Notes under the pieces: generated by a model
What the model saw: the letters and a program-made list of their open reading frames with translations, nothing else
Told to the model about the DNA's origin: nothing
Database searches by the model: none
Shown: piece by piece, positions 1-5,573 of the stretch
How the letters are laid out: each line of letters begins with the position of its first letter
How positions within the stretch are numbered: position 1 is the stretch's first letter
Origin: Lachnospiraceae bacterium
Lineage (GTDB): Bacteria; Bacillota; Clostridia; Lachnospirales; Lachnospiraceae
Assembly (NCBI GenBank): GCA_016301965.1
Contig: JAEDOO010000119.1
Coordinates: 1 to 5,706 of the forward strand
Length of the DNA: 5,706 nucleotides
Direction: 5' to 3'
Translations under genes and position numbers: made by a program

Positions 1-1210
1 CTGCTGCAGGAACAGCTTCCTTCAGGATAGCCACTGCCTTGTCGCAGTCCTCCTCAGTGATGATCAGCGGCGGTACCATACGGATCGTGCTGGAACCGAT
101 GGCTGTGATCAGCAGATGCCTGTGCAGTGCTTCATGCTTAACTTCCACAGCATCCACGTTGCTTTCAAACTCAACACCGACCAACAGACCCTGGTGACGA
201 ACTTCTTTGACAAACGGCAGTTCTTTCAGCTTCTCGCTGAAGTAATCACCCATCTTTCTGGCGTTTCCGGCCAGATCACGGCTCAGAAGCTCATCTACCT
301 CAGCCAGTGCTGCTGCGCAGCTGATGGGATGTCCGCCAAAAGTTGTTCCATGGGATCCTGCTGTAAAAGCTTTGGCAACCTCTTCGGTAGCACAGATGGC
401 ACCGATCGGCATGCCGCCGCCCAGAGCCTTGGCCATGGATACGATATCCGGTTTGATACCATAGTTCATATAGGACATTACCGCACCGGTTCTGCACCAT
501 CCGGTCTGTACCTCATCAAGAAGAAGAAGCATTCCCTTCTCATCACAGAATTCTCTCAGTCCGCAGAGGAATTCTTTTGTAGCCGGATGTACACCGCCTT
601 CGCCCTGTACCGGCTCTACCATGATGGCAATGGTGTTCTCTGTGCAGGCATTTTTGAATGCTTCCAGATCGTTGTACGGCGCATAGGAGAAACCGTAGGT
701 CATGGGTCCGAAACCAACCTGGCATCCGTTGCCCGGCTGTCCTGTAGCGGACATGGCACCGAAAGTACGGCCATGGAAGCCCATCTTTGCTGTTACAATG
801 TGATATTTATTGGGACCATATTTTTCGATACCGTATTTACGAGCCATCTTGATCATAGCCTCATTGGCCTCGGTACCGGAGTTCTGGTAAAAGATCTTGT
901 CCATACCGATGGTGGTACAAATCTTCTCTGCCAGCAGAGCCTGCGGAATAGTGTAGGGATAGTTAAAGGTGTGCATAATATCATCCACCTGATCTTTAAC
1001 TGCCGCTACTACTTTTTCGTTACAGTTACCGGCACTGTTTACGGCGATACCTGCGTAAAAGTCAAGATAAGCCTCTCCGTTTTCATCGTAGATGTACTGG
1101 TCCTTGGCTGTCTCCGCCAGGAAATCCATACGCTCATAGGTTTCGATCATGTATTTGTCAACAAGTCCTTTAATTTGGTCTTTAGTAAGGCCTGTGTCTT
1201 TCAGTTTCAT
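1..1210 (-). CDS. Class III PLP-dependent aminotransferase, ArgD/ornithine-aminotransferase type (3' end cut by window edge)
   Basis: Fold-type I, class III (omega-amino acid) transaminase; 403 codons are visible and the reading frame is still open at the left edge. Visible motifs: YLDFYAGIAVN near residues 48-58, NSGTEANEA (110-118) for phosphate binding, GFHGRT (144-149), VEPVQGEGG (198-206), LDEVQTG (231-237) with Asp232 for the pyridine nitrogen, and MAKALGGG with Lys261 as the PLP Schiff-base lysine. STIRMVPPL holds Arg377 at the usual substrate-carboxylate position. The spacing resembles acetylornithine/ornithine aminotransferases, but the common GHxHP stretch reads GNCNE (61-65), so substrate is uncertain; a GABA, putrescine or 5-aminovalerate role is possible beside gabT. 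The ATG at 1208-1210 was chosen because AAGGAG lies at 1218-1223, 7 nt upstream. It has its own promoter and a leader terminator, so it is probably transcribed separately from the gabT-dehydrogenase pair. Family is confident; substrate is not. Confidence 0.9.
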   Translation of the reverse strand, partial: MKLKDTGLTKDQIKGLVDKYMIETYERMDFLAETAKDQYIYDENGEAYLDFYAGIAVNSAGNCNEKVVAAVKDQVDDIMHTFNYPYTIPQALLAEKICTTIGMDKIFYQNSGTEANEAMIKMARKYGIEKYGPNKYHIVTAKMGFHGRTFGAMSATGQPGNGCQVGFGPMTYGFSYAPYNDLEAFKNACTENTIAIMVEPVQGEGGVHPATKEFLCGLREFCDEKGMLLLLDEVQTGWCRTGAVMSYMNYGIKPDIVSMAKALGGGMPIGAICATEEVAKAFTAGSHGTTFGGHPISCAAALAEVDELLSRDLAGNARKMGDYFSEKLKELPFVKEVRHQGLLVGVEFESNVDAVEVKHEALHRHLLITAIGSSTIRMVPPLIITEEDCDKAVAILKEAVPAA

Positions 1211-1238
1211 CGCTAATCTCCTTTTTTCCCGCAGACAT

Positions 1239-1274
1239 AAAAAAAGGCGCTTTCCGGGTAAGGAAAGCGCCTTT
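1239..1274 (-). terminator. Intrinsic terminator in the leader of the ArgD-type aminotransferase gene
   Basis: A perfect 13-bp inverted repeat (1243-1255 paired with 1262-1274, 6-nt loop) is followed on the minus strand by a run of seven T (complement of 1239-1245). It lies downstream of the aminotransferase promoter at 1305-1333 and ends 28 nt before the ATG. It therefore either ends transcripts from the upstream dehydrogenase gene, or acts as an attenuator for the aminotransferase, or both. The plus-strand side has only a broken T-rich stretch, so it works mainly on the minus strand. Confidence 0.85.
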
Positions 1275-1278
1275 GCTT

Positions 1279-1300
1279 CTCGTCTACTATTTTGTACGAG
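1279..1300. repeat. Short inverted repeat next to the aminotransferase transcription start
   Basis: CTCGT (1279-1283) and ACGAG (1296-1300) form a 5-bp dyad. On the minus strand it can also fold as CTCG-TAC, hexaloop, GTA, GA bulge, CGAG. The predicted transcription start (about 1298) falls in its first arm, so it may be a DNA operator rather than an RNA hairpin. The short stem makes chance occurrence possible. Confidence 0.35.
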
Positions 1301-1304
1301 TTGT

Positions 1305-1333
1305 ATACTAGCACTTCTGATTTAGAATGTCAA
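1305..1333 (-). promoter_or_regulatory. SigA-type promoter with extended -10 for the ArgD-type aminotransferase
   Basis: On the minus strand, a perfect TTGACA -35 (1328-1333) is followed by a 17-bp spacer and TAGTAT (-10, 1305-1310, 4/6 to consensus). TGC directly upstream of the -10 gives the extended -10 TGN motif. Predicted start near 1298, giving a leader of about 88 nt that contains the terminator at 1239-1274. It lies 32 bp after the dehydrogenase stop codon, in an AT-rich stretch. Confidence 0.75.
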
Positions 1334-1365
1334 CACTTTAAATTCATAAATTTTATTTAATTTGC

Positions 1366-2478
1366 TCAGAACAATTCGCGATAAATCTTTAGCACTCGCT
1401 CTCTGTCCAGCGGAACAAAGTTATTGGCCATCAGTCTTTGCTGGTTCTCCATGACAGAGTCGGTGAAGATCTCCAGTTCTTCTTCTTTCACACCATATTC
1501 ATGAAGAGCTTTCTTTGGAATCAGCACATTCAAAAGCTTCTCCAGCTCTTCAAAAACGTCTTCCGTCTTACATTCAAGAATGTTGGCAATAAACTCCGTA
1601 AGCACAGCAATTTCGCCATCGGTTTTCAGTTCCAGATAGTTTTTCATGACACCGGTAAACATGGCATAATTAGATTCACCGTGAGCCACATGGTATGTTG
1701 CGCCCAGAGGATAGCTCAGGGCATGTACAGCTGCACAGCCGGCGTTTCCAAAAGCAATACCTGCATAATTAGATGCCATCATGAATTCTCCGAGGAGAGG
1801 TTTTCTCGCTGCCATTCCCTGATCCCGGATTACCATATAGCCTTTCAGGATCATTTCAATAGCCTTGTACCCAAACAGACGGGTATAGCTGTTTCCCTTC
1901 GGGGAAAGGCTGGACTCAATAGCATGGATCAATGCGTCGATGGAACTGGTGGCAAATACATAATCCGGAAGTCCTTCCAGAAGTTCCGGGATCAGTACCG
2001 CACTATCTGCATACATCTGATCATTTGCCAGACCTTTCTTGGTTCCCCGGCTGTTTAAAGCCAGAATAGAAATATTAGTGACCTCGGAGCCTGTACCGCA
2101 GGTGGTGGGCACCAGTACCAGCTCTTTATCTTTTACCACCGGAATTTTTCCGTCATACAGATCCAGAATAGGGCTGGTCTGTTTCAGCGCATAAAGCTTG
2201 GCCAGATCAATGATCGTACCGCCCCCGATGGCGATAATACGTTTTGGTGTCTCTTTGATATCCCGGTAAATAGCCTCTGCCATATCGTCAGAAGGCTCTC
2301 CTTTACCGTATTTTTCCTGAAATATTACGTCACATTCCAGATTCAGCCCGCCAAAATAGGGCTGGTAAATATATTCATTTGTCAGCACCAGGTCGCCTTT
2401 ACCCAGCTGAAAGCTTTCTGCAAACTCTTTGGCGGTGGCAAACTGGTGGATCGTTGGTCGGATCATTAACTGCTGCAT
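1366..2478 (-). CDS. 4hbD: 4-hydroxybutyrate dehydrogenase (iron-containing alcohol dehydrogenase family)
   Basis: NAD(H)-dependent cytoplasmic enzyme that interconverts succinate semialdehyde and 4-hydroxybutyrate. The protein has 370 residues, nearly the length of the C. kluyveri enzyme as I recall it, and shares with it characteristic stretches such as VPTTCGTGSEVTN (123-135), SNYAGIAFGNAG (236-247) and VHALSYP (251-257). The dinucleotide loop is IAIGGGTIID (82-91). The metal ligands expected for Fe-ADH are present: Asp181 and His185 in DALIHAIES, His252 and His266 (HGESN). The ATG at 2476-2478 is supported by AAAGGAG at 2486-2492, 7 nt upstream. It lies downstream of gabT on the same strand, so the pair would carry GABA via succinate semialdehyde to 4-hydroxybutyrate. 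The 162-bp gap to gabT is mostly an inserted palindromic element. A 5-hydroxyvalerate dehydrogenase role is the main alternative. The symbol follows the C. kluyveri usage; abfH or gbd are used elsewhere. Confidence 0.9.
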   Translation of the reverse strand: MQQLMIRPTIHQFATAKEFAESFQLGKGDLVLTNEYIYQPYFGGLNLECDVIFQEKYGKGEPSDDMAEAIYRDIKETPKRIIAIGGGTIIDLAKLYALKQTSPILDLYDGKIPVVKDKELVLVPTTCGTGSEVTNISILALNSRGTKKGLANDQMYADSAVLIPELLEGLPDYVFATSSIDALIHAIESSLSPKGNSYTRLFGYKAIEMILKGYMVIRDQGMAARKPLLGEFMMASNYAGIAFGNAGCAAVHALSYPLGATYHVAHGESNYAMFTGVMKNYLELKTDGEIAVLTEFIANILECKTEDVFEELEKLLNVLIPKKALHEYGVKEEELEIFTDSVMENQQRLMANNFVPLDRERVLKIYRELF

Positions 2479-2498
2479 ATTGTTTCTCCTTTATTTCT

Positions 2499-2507
2499 TC
2501 ATCCCAT
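2499..2507. repeat. Left copy of 9-bp direct repeat (putative target-site duplication)
   Basis: TCATCCCAT here is identical to 2641-2649. Read on the minus strand it is ATGGGATGA, a copy of the last two codons and the stop of gabT, now stranded just upstream of the dehydrogenase ribosome binding site. It marks the left border of the palindromic insertion. Confidence 0.75.
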
Positions 2508-2534
2508 GTATCTGTTCAGTACCTTCACAGATAC
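2508..2534. repeat. Hairpin at the left end of the inserted element
   Basis: GTATCTGT (2508-2515) and ACAGATAC (2527-2534) form a perfect 8-bp stem with an 11-nt loop. It lies 16 nt upstream of the dehydrogenase ribosome binding site in the gabT-dehydrogenase transcript, so it could affect mRNA stability or translation. Confidence 0.7.
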
Positions 2535-2640
2535 AATTCGCAAATCCATGAAAATCGGCTGCGCCGATGGGGTTTGCTCACACCGGGATCATGTTCTTAC
2601 TGCCTCATCAGCTAGTGATTCGGCCTGTTCTGAACAATTA
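2509..2640. mobile_element. MITE-like palindromic element inserted between gabT and the dehydrogenase gene
   Basis: A 132-bp noncoding stretch bounded by imperfect terminal inverted repeats: TATCTGTTCAG (2509-2519) against CTGAACAATTA (2630-2640), 9 of 11 matching, with the inner TGTTCAG/CTGAACA exact. It is flanked by an exact 9-bp direct repeat (2499-2507 and 2641-2649). It holds two strong internal hairpins (2508-2534, 2540-2577) and no transposase or open frame of note, so it would need a transposase from elsewhere. Deleting it with one repeat copy leaves gabT TGA followed by 20 nt containing AAAGGAG and then the dehydrogenase ATG, a normal operon junction. No matching IS family is recognised; copy number in the genome is unknown. 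Confidence 0.65.
2540..2577. repeat. Central two-part hairpin of the inserted element
   Basis: The outer stem pairs GCAAATCC (2540-2547) with GGGTTTGC (2570-2577), 8 bp including one G-T wobble. The inner stem ATCGGC (2554-2559) / GCCGAT (2563-2568) is perfect with a 3-nt loop. On the minus strand the inner stem is followed by only four T, so it is at best a weak terminator of the gabT transcript. Confidence 0.75.
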
Positions 2641-2649
2641 TCATCCCAT
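2641..2649. repeat. Right copy of 9-bp direct repeat (putative target-site duplication)
   Basis: TCATCCCAT, identical to 2499-2507. This copy forms the final Met-Gly codons and the TGA stop of gabT on the minus strand, so the insertion left the protein end intact. Confidence 0.75.
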
Positions 2650-3996
2650 ACATTTTACCAGTGCATTTTCCATGATCTGCAGTCCTGCTTCCAGCTGCTC
2701 ATCGGTAATTACCAGCGGAGCCAGGAAACGGATAACGTTGCCGTATGTACCGGCATTCTCAATGATCAGTCCGTTCTTTGCACACTCCTGGATAAGATCT
2801 GCGGTAAGTTTCGCTGCCGGCTCTTTTGTTGCCTGGTCTTTGACCAGCTCAAGGCCGATCATACCACCCAGTCCACGGATATCACCGATCACCGGATATT
2901 TCTTCTGCCATTCTTTATATCTGTCGGTAACAGTTTTTCCGATCTCCAGAGAACGTCCCGCGAGATTATCTCTCTCCATGATCTCAATAGTCTTTAAGGC
3001 TGCTGCACAGGCCAGTGCGTTACCGCAGAAAGTACCGCCGATAGTGCCTTTTGCCGGGGCTTCCATGATCTCCTCTCTGGCAATGATAGCCGACAGCGGA
3101 ACACCTGCCGCAATAGATTTGGCTGTAGCGATAATATCCGGCTCCACACCGGCTTCTTTCCAATACTCGGAAGCAAACATACGGCCTGTACGGCAGAAAC
3201 CGGACTGTACCTCATCAGCTACCAGCATGATGCCGTTGTCATCACAGATCTGGCGCACAGCCTTGATCCACTCGATCGGTGCCGGGATAAATCCACCTTC
3301 GCCCTGCAGCGGTTCCACAACAATGGCTGCGATGGTGTCTGCCGGAGCGCACTGCTCAAACACAGCATAAATAGAATCCAGATAATACTGGCAGGCTTTA
3401 TCTGCCGGCATACCTTCCGGATTACGATAATAATACGGGAACTGTGCTCTGTAGATACCATCCGGGAAGGGACCCATACCTACAGCGTAGGCTTTCTTAG
3501 ATGTCATGGACATCGTCAGCAGTGTACGGCCATGGAAAGCACCGGAAAATACAATAATATTGTTTCTCTTTGTAAAAGCCTTGGCCACTTTGACGGCATT
3601 CTCATCTGCCTCAGCACCGCTGTTGGCAAAGAAAACTTTTTTCTTCTCGCCTTTTACGGGAGCAATGGAAGCCAGCTTTTCAGCCAGAGCCACATAGCCT
3701 TCATGGGTAACAATATTAAACATTCCATGGAAGTATTTATCTGCCTGCGCCTTAACAGCTTCCACAACCTCCGGCTGAGAATATCCGATATTCAGTACAC
3801 CGACGCCGCCAACCCAGTCCAGGAACTTGTTGCCGTCCACGTCCTCGATCATAGCTCCCTCACCTTTCTCAATGACAACAGGATAAGCACATCCGATCGC
3901 TGTAGGTGTAGCTGCCTTTCTTCTTTCAATCATGGCTGCTGCTTTCGGACCCGGTACGGTCTCTGTGATAATTTTCGGTAAGTCTGTTCTTAACAT
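2641..3996 (-). CDS. gabT: 4-aminobutyrate aminotransferase (GABA transaminase)
   Basis: PLP enzyme that moves the amino group of GABA to 2-oxoglutarate, giving succinate semialdehyde and glutamate. The protein has 451 residues. Visible motifs: GGVGVLN (63-69), ANSGAEADENAVK (124-136), AFHGRT (153-158), VEPLQGEGG (227-235), VADEVQSGFCRTG (259-271) with Asp261, and TAKSIAAG with the PLP lysine Lys293. Glu233 in QGEGG and Arg423 in NVIRFL match the Glu211/Arg398 pair that tunes gamma-amino specificity in E. coli GabT; this and the similar C-terminal half favour GabT over ArgD. The frame extends 30 codons further upstream, but the ATG at 3994-3996 has a perfect AGGAGG at 4005-4010, 8 nt away, and the upstream codons overlap leader structures. 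First gene of a likely two-gene unit with the 4-hydroxybutyrate dehydrogenase and divergent from the PucR regulator. 5-aminovalerate or beta-alanine are possible alternative substrates. Confidence 0.92.
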   Translation of the reverse strand: MLRTDLPKIITETVPGPKAAAMIERRKAATPTAIGCAYPVVIEKGEGAMIEDVDGNKFLDWVGGVGVLNIGYSQPEVVEAVKAQADKYFHGMFNIVTHEGYVALAEKLASIAPVKGEKKKVFFANSGAEADENAVKVAKAFTKRNNIIVFSGAFHGRTLLTMSMTSKKAYAVGMGPFPDGIYRAQFPYYYRNPEGMPADKACQYYLDSIYAVFEQCAPADTIAAIVVEPLQGEGGFIPAPIEWIKAVRQICDDNGIMLVADEVQSGFCRTGRMFASEYWKEAGVEPDIIATAKSIAAGVPLSAIIAREEIMEAPAKGTIGGTFCGNALACAAALKTIEIMERDNLAGRSLEIGKTVTDRYKEWQKKYPVIGDIRGLGGMIGLELVKDQATKEPAAKLTADLIQECAKNGLIIENAGTYGNVIRFLAPLVITDEQLEAGLQIMENALVKCMG

Positions 3997-4027
3997 ATAT
4001 TTATCCTCCTGATCTGCATCCTTAATT

Positions 4028-4056
4028 CTGATACGAACGAGATGCTGTATTTGCAA
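4028..4056 (-). promoter_or_regulatory. Candidate proximal gabT promoter (P2)
   Basis: On the minus strand, TTGCAA (4051-4056, 4/6 to the -35) lies 17 bp from TATCAG (4028-4033, 4/6 to the -10). Predicted start near 4021, downstream of the leader terminator. The ACGAACG/CGTTCGT dyad brackets the -35, which would suit repressor or activator control. It competes with the distal candidate at 4159-4167; the sequence does not decide between them. Confidence 0.35.
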
Positions 4057-4067
4057 TATGCGTTCGT
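4033..4067. repeat. 7+7 inverted repeat in the gabT upstream region (operator or RNA hairpin)
   Basis: ACGAACG (4033-4039) and CGTTCGT (4061-4067) are perfect inverted copies 21 bp apart. A third related word, CGAAC at 4075-4079, can instead pair with GTTCG of the 4061-4067 arm (8-nt loop), so two alternative RNA hairpins are possible. As DNA these are candidate half-sites for a dimeric regulator. Confidence 0.5.
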
Positions 4068-4084
4068 CAAATGGCGAACTGCTC

Positions 4085-4126
4085 AAAAAAAGACAAAGAG
4101 GCTAATATCCAAAAACCTCTTCGTCT
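4085..4126 (-). terminator. Intrinsic terminator upstream of gabT
   Basis: On the minus strand, AGACGAAGAGG (complement of 4116-4126) pairs with CCTCTTTGTCT (complement of 4091-4101): 11 bp with one G-U wobble, a 14-nt loop, followed by seven T (complement of 4085-4091). No minus-strand gene lies upstream within the window, so it either attenuates transcripts started at a distal gabT promoter (near 4160) or blocks antisense transcription arriving from beyond pucR. The opposite strand lacks a T tract. Confidence 0.8.
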
Positions 4127-4158
4127 CTGTCTGGACTGAGTATCGCACAAAACAAAAC

Positions 4159-4167
4159 AATATACCA
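4159..4167 (-). promoter_or_regulatory. Candidate distal gabT promoter (P1), extended -10 only
   Basis: Minus-strand TGGTATATT contains TATATT (4159-4164, 5/6 to the -10) preceded by TGG (extended -10). No recognisable -35 is found at 16-18 bp, as expected for an activator-dependent promoter. The predicted start near 4152 gives a ~155-nt leader with the terminator at 4085-4126. The dyad at 4199-4215 would centre at about -55. Confidence 0.4.
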
Positions 4168-4198
4168 GATTCCACCGGCACACTTCTTCTCCCTTACG

Positions 4199-4215
4199 AT
4201 GTGCTATCAGCACAT
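4199..4215. promoter_or_regulatory. Perfect 7+7 dyad, candidate operator for the PucR-type regulator
   Basis: ATGTGCT-ATC-AGCACAT is a perfect palindrome with a 3-bp centre. It lies between the two divergent genes, about 55 bp upstream of the predicted distal gabT start and about 72 bp upstream of the predicted pucR start, a usual distance for an activator site. Three further GCACA words (4145, 4178, 4305) occur in the same region. Assignment to the adjacent regulator is inference. Confidence 0.5.
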
Positions 4216-4243
4216 TTTCATTCCTTTATTTTCTGCATTTATC

Positions 4244-4272
4244 TTGTTTTTCACCTTTATTTCCCCTATAAT
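4244..4272 (+). promoter_or_regulatory. Promoter of the PucR-type regulator gene
   Basis: Perfect TATAAT (4267-4272) with TTGTTT (4244-4249, 3/6 to the -35) 17 bp upstream. Predicted start near 4279, giving a leader of about 45 nt before the ATG at 4324. Confidence 0.6.
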
Positions 4273-4323
4273 CAGAGAAAAAATACATTACATCAAAACT
4301 ACTGGCACATACGAGGTGAATCT

Positions 4324-5514
4324 ATGTCTGTACTTTTGCAGGATCTGTACAATGAAACTAAAAATCTCTACGGTCTGAAACTCATTGCCGGAGCATCCGG
4401 TATGGGAAATGCCGTCAACTGGGTCTACATTGCCGAATCTCTGGCCGGTCCCGGCTATTTAAACGGCGGCGAACTGATTCTGACCACCGGCGTACTCTGC
4501 CGCGAGGATCCGAACTGGCTTTACAGCTTTATTGAAGGCATGATCCGTGAAAAGACCTGTGGCCTGATTCTGAATACAGGCAAATATATACAGCCGGAGC
4601 ATATCACACAGGAGATTTTATCTCTATGTAACACGGTCGGTTTTCCTCTTTTTACCATGCCCTGGGAAACAGCCATCAGTGCCATAACCCATGATTATTA
4701 CGGACGACTTTTTACTGACAGCCAGCGCAGGGAACAGCTTGACCGCACACTGCTGGATCTGATCCATCAGCGCCAGGACAGCACAATGCTCTTGTCCGAA
4801 CTGGAGGAGTATGGTTATCCTGTATATCAACCCTATGGCCTGCTCTATATCCATCTTGCGAATCCGGCAGTCGGTTTGCCTGTCTCTCCTCTGGCCCAGG
4901 CAAATCGGCTCTGTCTGTCCATTGAACACAAGCTTCGCAGTCTGTCTCTGCAGAGCCATCTGTGTTACACAGACAGCTACTGCATCGTTCTGATTCCTCA
5001 GCAGGAACTTCACCGCATGGAATCGGCAGCGCACAGTATTCGAGATTTTATCTCTTCACAATATCCTTCTTTGCAGTTCACCATCGGTATCAGCAGCCGG
5101 GCCGCCACACTGGCGAATCTTCCGCGAGCTTTCTTCCACGCTCGCAGCAGCGCTATGATTGCCCTTGCCCGTGGAAAAGACCTGCTATCCTTTGATGACC
5201 TGGGCATTTTTCAGATCCTTCTTTCAGTCACCGATAAGGGCATTTTACGAGACTATGCCCGTCGTCATCTGCATGCCGCAGAAGCCTACGACAGAGAAAA
5301 TCAGAGCAACTGTACCGAGGTACTCCACCAGTATCTTCTGCACAGCGGCAGCATCCAACACATTGCCGAAGTCATGTACTGCCATCGGAATACTATCAAC
5401 AAAAAAGTCCGTATTCTGAGAGAAAATCTCGGATACGATCTCAGTGATTCCAATATCCGTTTCGAGCTCATGCTGGCATTCTGTATCCGGGATTACCTGA
5501 AGATTTCCCTGTGA
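4324..5514 (+). CDS. PucR-family transcriptional regulator
   Basis: Cytoplasmic DNA-binding regulator of 396 residues with the usual PucR layout. The N-terminal PucR ligand-sensing domain spans about residues 8-125 (VNWVYIAES at 31-39 and GGELILTTG at 48-56 are typical). A central degenerate GGDEF-like region runs roughly 165-290. The C-terminal PucR helix-turn-helix (about 333-392) includes IQHIAEVMYCHRNTINKKV, with the HRNT signature. Family members such as PucR and AdeR of Bacillus activate nitrogen or amino acid catabolism genes in response to a metabolite. Divergence from gabT suggests control of the GABA genes; the inducer is unknown. The frame is open back to 4042, but ATG 4324 is chosen because GAGGTG sits at 4313-4318, the PucR domain starts right after it, and the upstream region carries regulatory structures. 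No clear terminator follows. No catalytic or membrane features are seen. Confidence 0.9.
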   Translation: MSVLLQDLYNETKNLYGLKLIAGASGMGNAVNWVYIAESLAGPGYLNGGELILTTGVLCREDPNWLYSFIEGMIREKTCGLILNTGKYIQPEHITQEILSLCNTVGFPLFTMPWETAISAITHDYYGRLFTDSQRREQLDRTLLDLIHQRQDSTMLLSELEEYGYPVYQPYGLLYIHLANPAVGLPVSPLAQANRLCLSIEHKLRSLSLQSHLCYTDSYCIVLIPQQELHRMESAAHSIRDFISSQYPSLQFTIGISSRAATLANLPRAFFHARSSAMIALARGKDLLSFDDLGIFQILLSVTDKGILRDYARRHLHAAEAYDRENQSNCTEVLHQYLLHSGSIQHIAEVMYCHRNTINKKVRILRENLGYDLSDSNIRFELMLAFCIRDYLKISL

Positions 5515-5573
5515 ATTCTCAGAAAATACATTCCTACATTGAATAACTGCAGTTTACATTATATCAATATACA

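Noticed and set aside
116..1216. Open frame of 366 codons on the plus strand
   Set aside because: It lies antisense to the well-supported ArgD-type aminotransferase, has no recognisable domain, and has no good ribosome binding site.
1261..1275. cre-like catabolite repression site in the GGAAAGCGCCTTT arm
   Set aside because: It matches only part of the cre consensus, with both outer TG/CA positions broken on at least one side, and is fully explained as a terminator stem.
1279..1300. ANTAR-type antitermination hairpin in the aminotransferase leader
   Set aside because: The possible hexaloop (AAAATA) lacks the conserved G at position 4, a second ANTAR hairpin is missing, and the transcript probably starts inside the first arm.
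2600..2612. CTGATGAG on the minus strand, resembling the hammerhead ribozyme core
   Set aside because: The required GAAA core and three-stem arrangement are absent; what follows (GCAGTAAGAAC) does not fit.
3997..4086. Longer gabT start at 4086 (30 extra residues)
   Set aside because: The internal ATG at 3996 has a perfect AGGAGG at the right distance, and the extra codons overlap the inverted repeats upstream of gabT.
4177..4188. Sigma-54 type -24/-12 promoter from the GGCAC words in the divergent region
   Set aside because: No GC at the required distance from GG, and PucR-family regulators do not carry the sigma-54 activator domain.
4042..4323. N-terminal extension of the PucR regulator, or a separate upstream peptide
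   Set aside because: The frame is open but overlaps the divergent promoter and terminator region, the peptide looks non-proteinaceous, and the ATG at 4324 has a ribosome binding site and starts at the PucR domain.
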